Assembly: GCA_030621805.1 (NCBI GenBank)
Contig: JAUXGY010000076.1
Location: 1-7,873, forward strand
Reading direction: 5' to 3'
Length of the DNA stretch: 7,873 nt
From: Kiritimatiellales bacterium
Lineage (GTDB): Bacteria; Verrucomicrobiota; Kiritimatiellia; Kiritimatiellales; Pontiellaceae
Below are positions 5,550 through 7,873 of the stretch, piece by piece. The number at the start of each line of letters is the position of its first letter. The first letter of the stretch is position 1. A program made the translations under genes and the position numbers. The notes below the pieces were generated by a model. It was not told the DNA's origin and searched no databases. It saw only the letters and a program-made list of their open reading frames with translations.

Positions 5550-7873
5550 ATGACTTTTTTTAATAGTAAAAATTGGATCGTAAAAAGTGGCCTAACCACA
5601 GGAATGATATTTTTCGGAGTGCTTGCATCGTCTGTTTGGGCGGAGGATACGGTGGCGGTGGACGTGTCGCTGGAAAGCTGGAGAACCTATAGTCTTGATT
5701 CTGGATTCTCGATAACGATAGGGAATGATTTTACTCTGGAAGCGATAAATGATTCAGGCGGGTCAATGAGTGGCTCGATAGCGGTAACGGAAAGTTGCTT
5801 GCTGGAGAAGGGGCAGAGCTATGTGTTGAAGGTTTTGGGGCATGGTCTTCATTATTCAGGAGCAGATGGTTACTTGGCCTCCATGACTACGAGCGGAATT
5901 ATTTTGAAAGATGACGCCCAGGTTGTGGCGGATCATTCTTCTGACAACTACGGGGATTACACGAGTCCCACCATCGTTGGAGAGGCGTTGGTTTTTGTCC
6001 CAAAGATTACCTACAAAAACTATACGTTCACCGAATCGATTGGGTTTGGGCTACCAAGCTACACAACGGTTCGGCTCAAGTGTGTGCCCAGTGATTGCGA
6101 AGATGCTGTGAATGCGGATCTTGTATGGGCGGCTAAAAATTCGGAAGGAACCTCTTTTACGGTTGAACCCCTCGAAGGAATGAGTTGTCGTGTTGCCGTT
6201 CCTTCTTACTTGTCCTCTGGGAGTATAGTTTATCCCACTCCACAATTTCTTGTTTTGACCGCCAAGTATGGAGGGGAGGTCGTATATGGCGGATTGCTTA
6301 GCCACGATGGGGGAAACGGTCCGCTCGAAATCACGGATCAGTTTAATCAACCGGAGAACGCCACAACGGAGCCGATCGATACTAAAACGGGGAACAACTA
6401 TTTTACGGAGCAGCGGCTTTTTTCGCCTGCGCCGGGTGTTCCGCTCTCTTTGGATATCTCCTATAAAAGCGTATCAGATCTGCCAATAGGTTTTCTGGGC
6501 AGGGGCTGGCGGCACAGCTACGAATGGGGCTTGTTTGCCCCGAGCAATTCTGCCGCACTTTTGTTTACCGGATCGGCAGAAAAATTTGCCTTCGAACAAG
6601 AGGAAGATGGAACCTATTCTTCACCCGTTGCGAACAACTGGAAACTTGAAGCCGTCGCCACTGGCTATGAAGTAGAGTTGCCGGGAGGAACCACCTACGG
6701 CTTTGATACGAACGGAGCGTTGTCCGCCATTTCCGACGCATGGGGCAACGGCGTGTCGTGTTCGTACGGAACCAACCATTGCCTGGAAGCGGTCACGCAC
6801 ACGAACGGACGGGAGATCTCCTTTAGCAATCGCTGGGACACCGTGCTGAGCGAATGGCGGGTGGCATCCATCCAGCTACAAGACGGCGCATCGATGGCTT
6901 TCGACTATAATGCCGACGGGCAATTCACGCAGATCATTGAGACGGTTGATGCGACCAGCCACACCTCCACCTACCACTATGCCGATGGCTTCCTCACCAA
7001 TAAAGTCAACGGCGCAGGTTTTGAATTTGCCTTTGAATACGAGATGGGAACCAACGGCGTTCTCAACGGCAAAGGAACGCATTTGGCGGTTGATGGCTAC
7101 TATGACCACGACGTCGGCTATGTTTCAAAAAGCAACACCGTCGTGACCTATCATGCCCGCGGGCTCGACCAGTTCCACCGCTACGACTACAACTTTGCCG
7201 GTCTGCTCGACACCCACTATGGCCCGACAGAATCAACCCAAACCGTTGAGCACTGCGGAACCTCCTTCCGCTATGATCCCCACGGAACCGACCTTCTGCA
7301 AATCACCCGCTTTGATGTCGACGAATCCTGGACGCAATGGATGGACTATGACGCCGCGCACAACCTGACAAACTATGCCGCCGCCTACAACTCAACCAAC
7401 CCCGTGCACCTGCTTTCGCTCGAATATGATCCCGTCTGGAACCTCCCCGCCGCCGTCATCAACGCCGACGGCCACCGCATCGAAGCCGTCTACACCAACG
7501 GCCTTCCGCTCGTCGTGAAAGCATTTTATTCCGACACCCAAAGCCACGATACGCATTTTGGCTACACCACCAACGGCTGGCTTAAAAGCATCACGAATCC
7601 CAATAACCATGTTTTAAATTTGGGCTATGATGTTGAAGGAAATTTTTCCACGATTATGCCGGAGATCGGGCCGACCGCCACCAACACCTTCGATGCTCTC
7701 GGGTTTTTAGAAACCACCGAAATACTTTCTGAAAGCGGAGCCTCCACCGGACGTATTACGCAGTTTGACCGCGACGCCAAAGGCCGTATTTTGCAAGTCA
7801 CCTTCGCCGACAGCCTCACCCACACCGCCGCCTATAACGCCCTCGGATATTTAACCAACACCGTTGATCGCGC
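5550..7873 (+). CDS. Exported RHS/YD-repeat protein with DUF6531-like motif (partial, 3' end outside window)
   Basis: The frame is open from ATG 5550 to the window end, giving at least 774 residues. I chose 5550 because AGGGG at 5536-5540 sits 9 nt before it; the in-frame ATG at 5541 directly abuts that motif and adds three residues. The signal peptide has hydrophobic core GLTTGMIFFGVLASS and probable cleavage after SVWA (residue 31). Residues 32 to about 270 are beta-rich and unrecognised. A DUF6531-like motif follows at about 274-342 (PIDTKTGNNYFTE, then PLSLDISYKS, then GFLGRGWRHSYEWG), as found at the head of many RHS and polymorphic-toxin proteins. YD-type repeats then run to the end, for example FDYNADGQF (451-459), YDYNFAGLL (545-553), LEYDPVWNLP (624-633), FGYTTNGWL (670-678) and LGYDVEGNF (691-699). 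YD repeats form large beta-shells that can enclose a C-terminal domain. The C-terminus, which would show any toxin or anchor, is missing. The 5' part is G/T-rich and the YD part C/A-rich. Confidence 0.85.
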   Translation, partial: MTFFNSKNWIVKSGLTTGMIFFGVLASSVWAEDTVAVDVSLESWRTYSLDSGFSITIGNDFTLEAINDSGGSMSGSIAVTESCLLEKGQSYVLKVLGHGLHYSGADGYLASMTTSGIILKDDAQVVADHSSDNYGDYTSPTIVGEALVFVPKITYKNYTFTESIGFGLPSYTTVRLKCVPSDCEDAVNADLVWAAKNSEGTSFTVEPLEGMSCRVAVPSYLSSGSIVYPTPQFLVLTAKYGGEVVYGGLLSHDGGNGPLEITDQFNQPENATTEPIDTKTGNNYFTEQRLFSPAPGVPLSLDISYKSVSDLPIGFLGRGWRHSYEWGLFAPSNSAALLFTGSAEKFAFEQEEDGTYSSPVANNWKLEAVATGYEVELPGGTTYGFDTNGALSAISDAWGNGVSCSYGTNHCLEAVTHTNGREISFSNRWDTVLSEWRVASIQLQDGASMAFDYNADGQFTQIIETVDATSHTSTYHYADGFLTNKVNGAGFEFAFEYEMGTNGVLNGKGTHLAVDGYYDHDVGYVSKSNTVVTYHARGLDQFHRYDYNFAGLLDTHYGPTESTQTVEHCGTSFRYDPHGTDLLQITRFDVDESWTQWMDYDAAHNLTNYAAAYNSTNPVHLLSLEYDPVWNLPAAVINADGHRIEAVYTNGLPLVVKAFYSDTQSHDTHFGYTTNGWLKSITNPNNHVLNLGYDVEGNFSTIMPEIGPTATNTFDALGFLETTEILSESGASTGRITQFDRDAKGRILQVTFADSLTHTAAYNALGYLTNTVDR

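Noticed and set aside
1..7873. CRISPR array, tRNA, rRNA or insertion sequence
   Set aside because: I saw no regularly spaced direct repeats, cloverleaf sequence, rRNA signature, transposase motif or terminal inverted repeats with target duplications.

Overview
The window looks like chromosomal DNA from an anaerobic or microaerophilic Gram-negative bacterium. A member of the PVC group (Kiritimatiellota or Verrucomicrobiota type) is my best guess. This rests on gene style only: Fe-S-rich P-loop ATPases and a NifX-family protein in one half, and large secreted calcium-repeat and YD-repeat proteins in the other. No rRNA, tRNA or other taxonomic marker is present.

Left part (1-3648, all + strand). 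The window opens with the last 24 codons of a probable rhodanese-like protein. An AT-rich gap follows, holding a candidate promoter and two nearly identical 16-bp palindromes whose starts are 52 bp apart; this looks like a repressor-controlled control region. Downstream is a tight three-gene operon with gaps of 1 and 4 nt. It encodes a NifX/MTH1175-like cofactor-binding protein, a 611-aa protein made of two complete MinD/Mrp-type ATPases each carrying an inserted two-cluster ferredoxin domain, and a 12-TM MFS transporter resembling the Fsr (fosmidomycin resistance) type. The first two recall the 'orange protein' (Orp) clusters of sulfate reducers, where similar ATPases are separate neighbouring genes; here they form one polypeptide. 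The likely theme is handling of a metal or Fe-S cofactor, with a transporter added. The true substrate is unknown.

Middle part (3649-4151). A small minus-strand gene for a putative ribbon-helix-helix protein lies convergent to the MFS gene. It is followed by a 230-bp intergenic region with no gene.

Right part (4152-7873, + strand). Two probably co-transcribed genes encode exported proteins. The first is 460 aa with a signal peptide, an unrecognised N-terminal domain, a Pro/Gly linker and about five thrombospondin-type-3-like calcium repeats. The second starts about 15 nt downstream and runs off the window. It has a signal peptide, an unrecognised region of about 240 residues, a DUF6531-like motif and a series of YD (RHS) repeats. 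Base and codon use changes strongly within this gene, from G/T-rich to C/A-rich on the coding strand, which suggests a mosaic origin.
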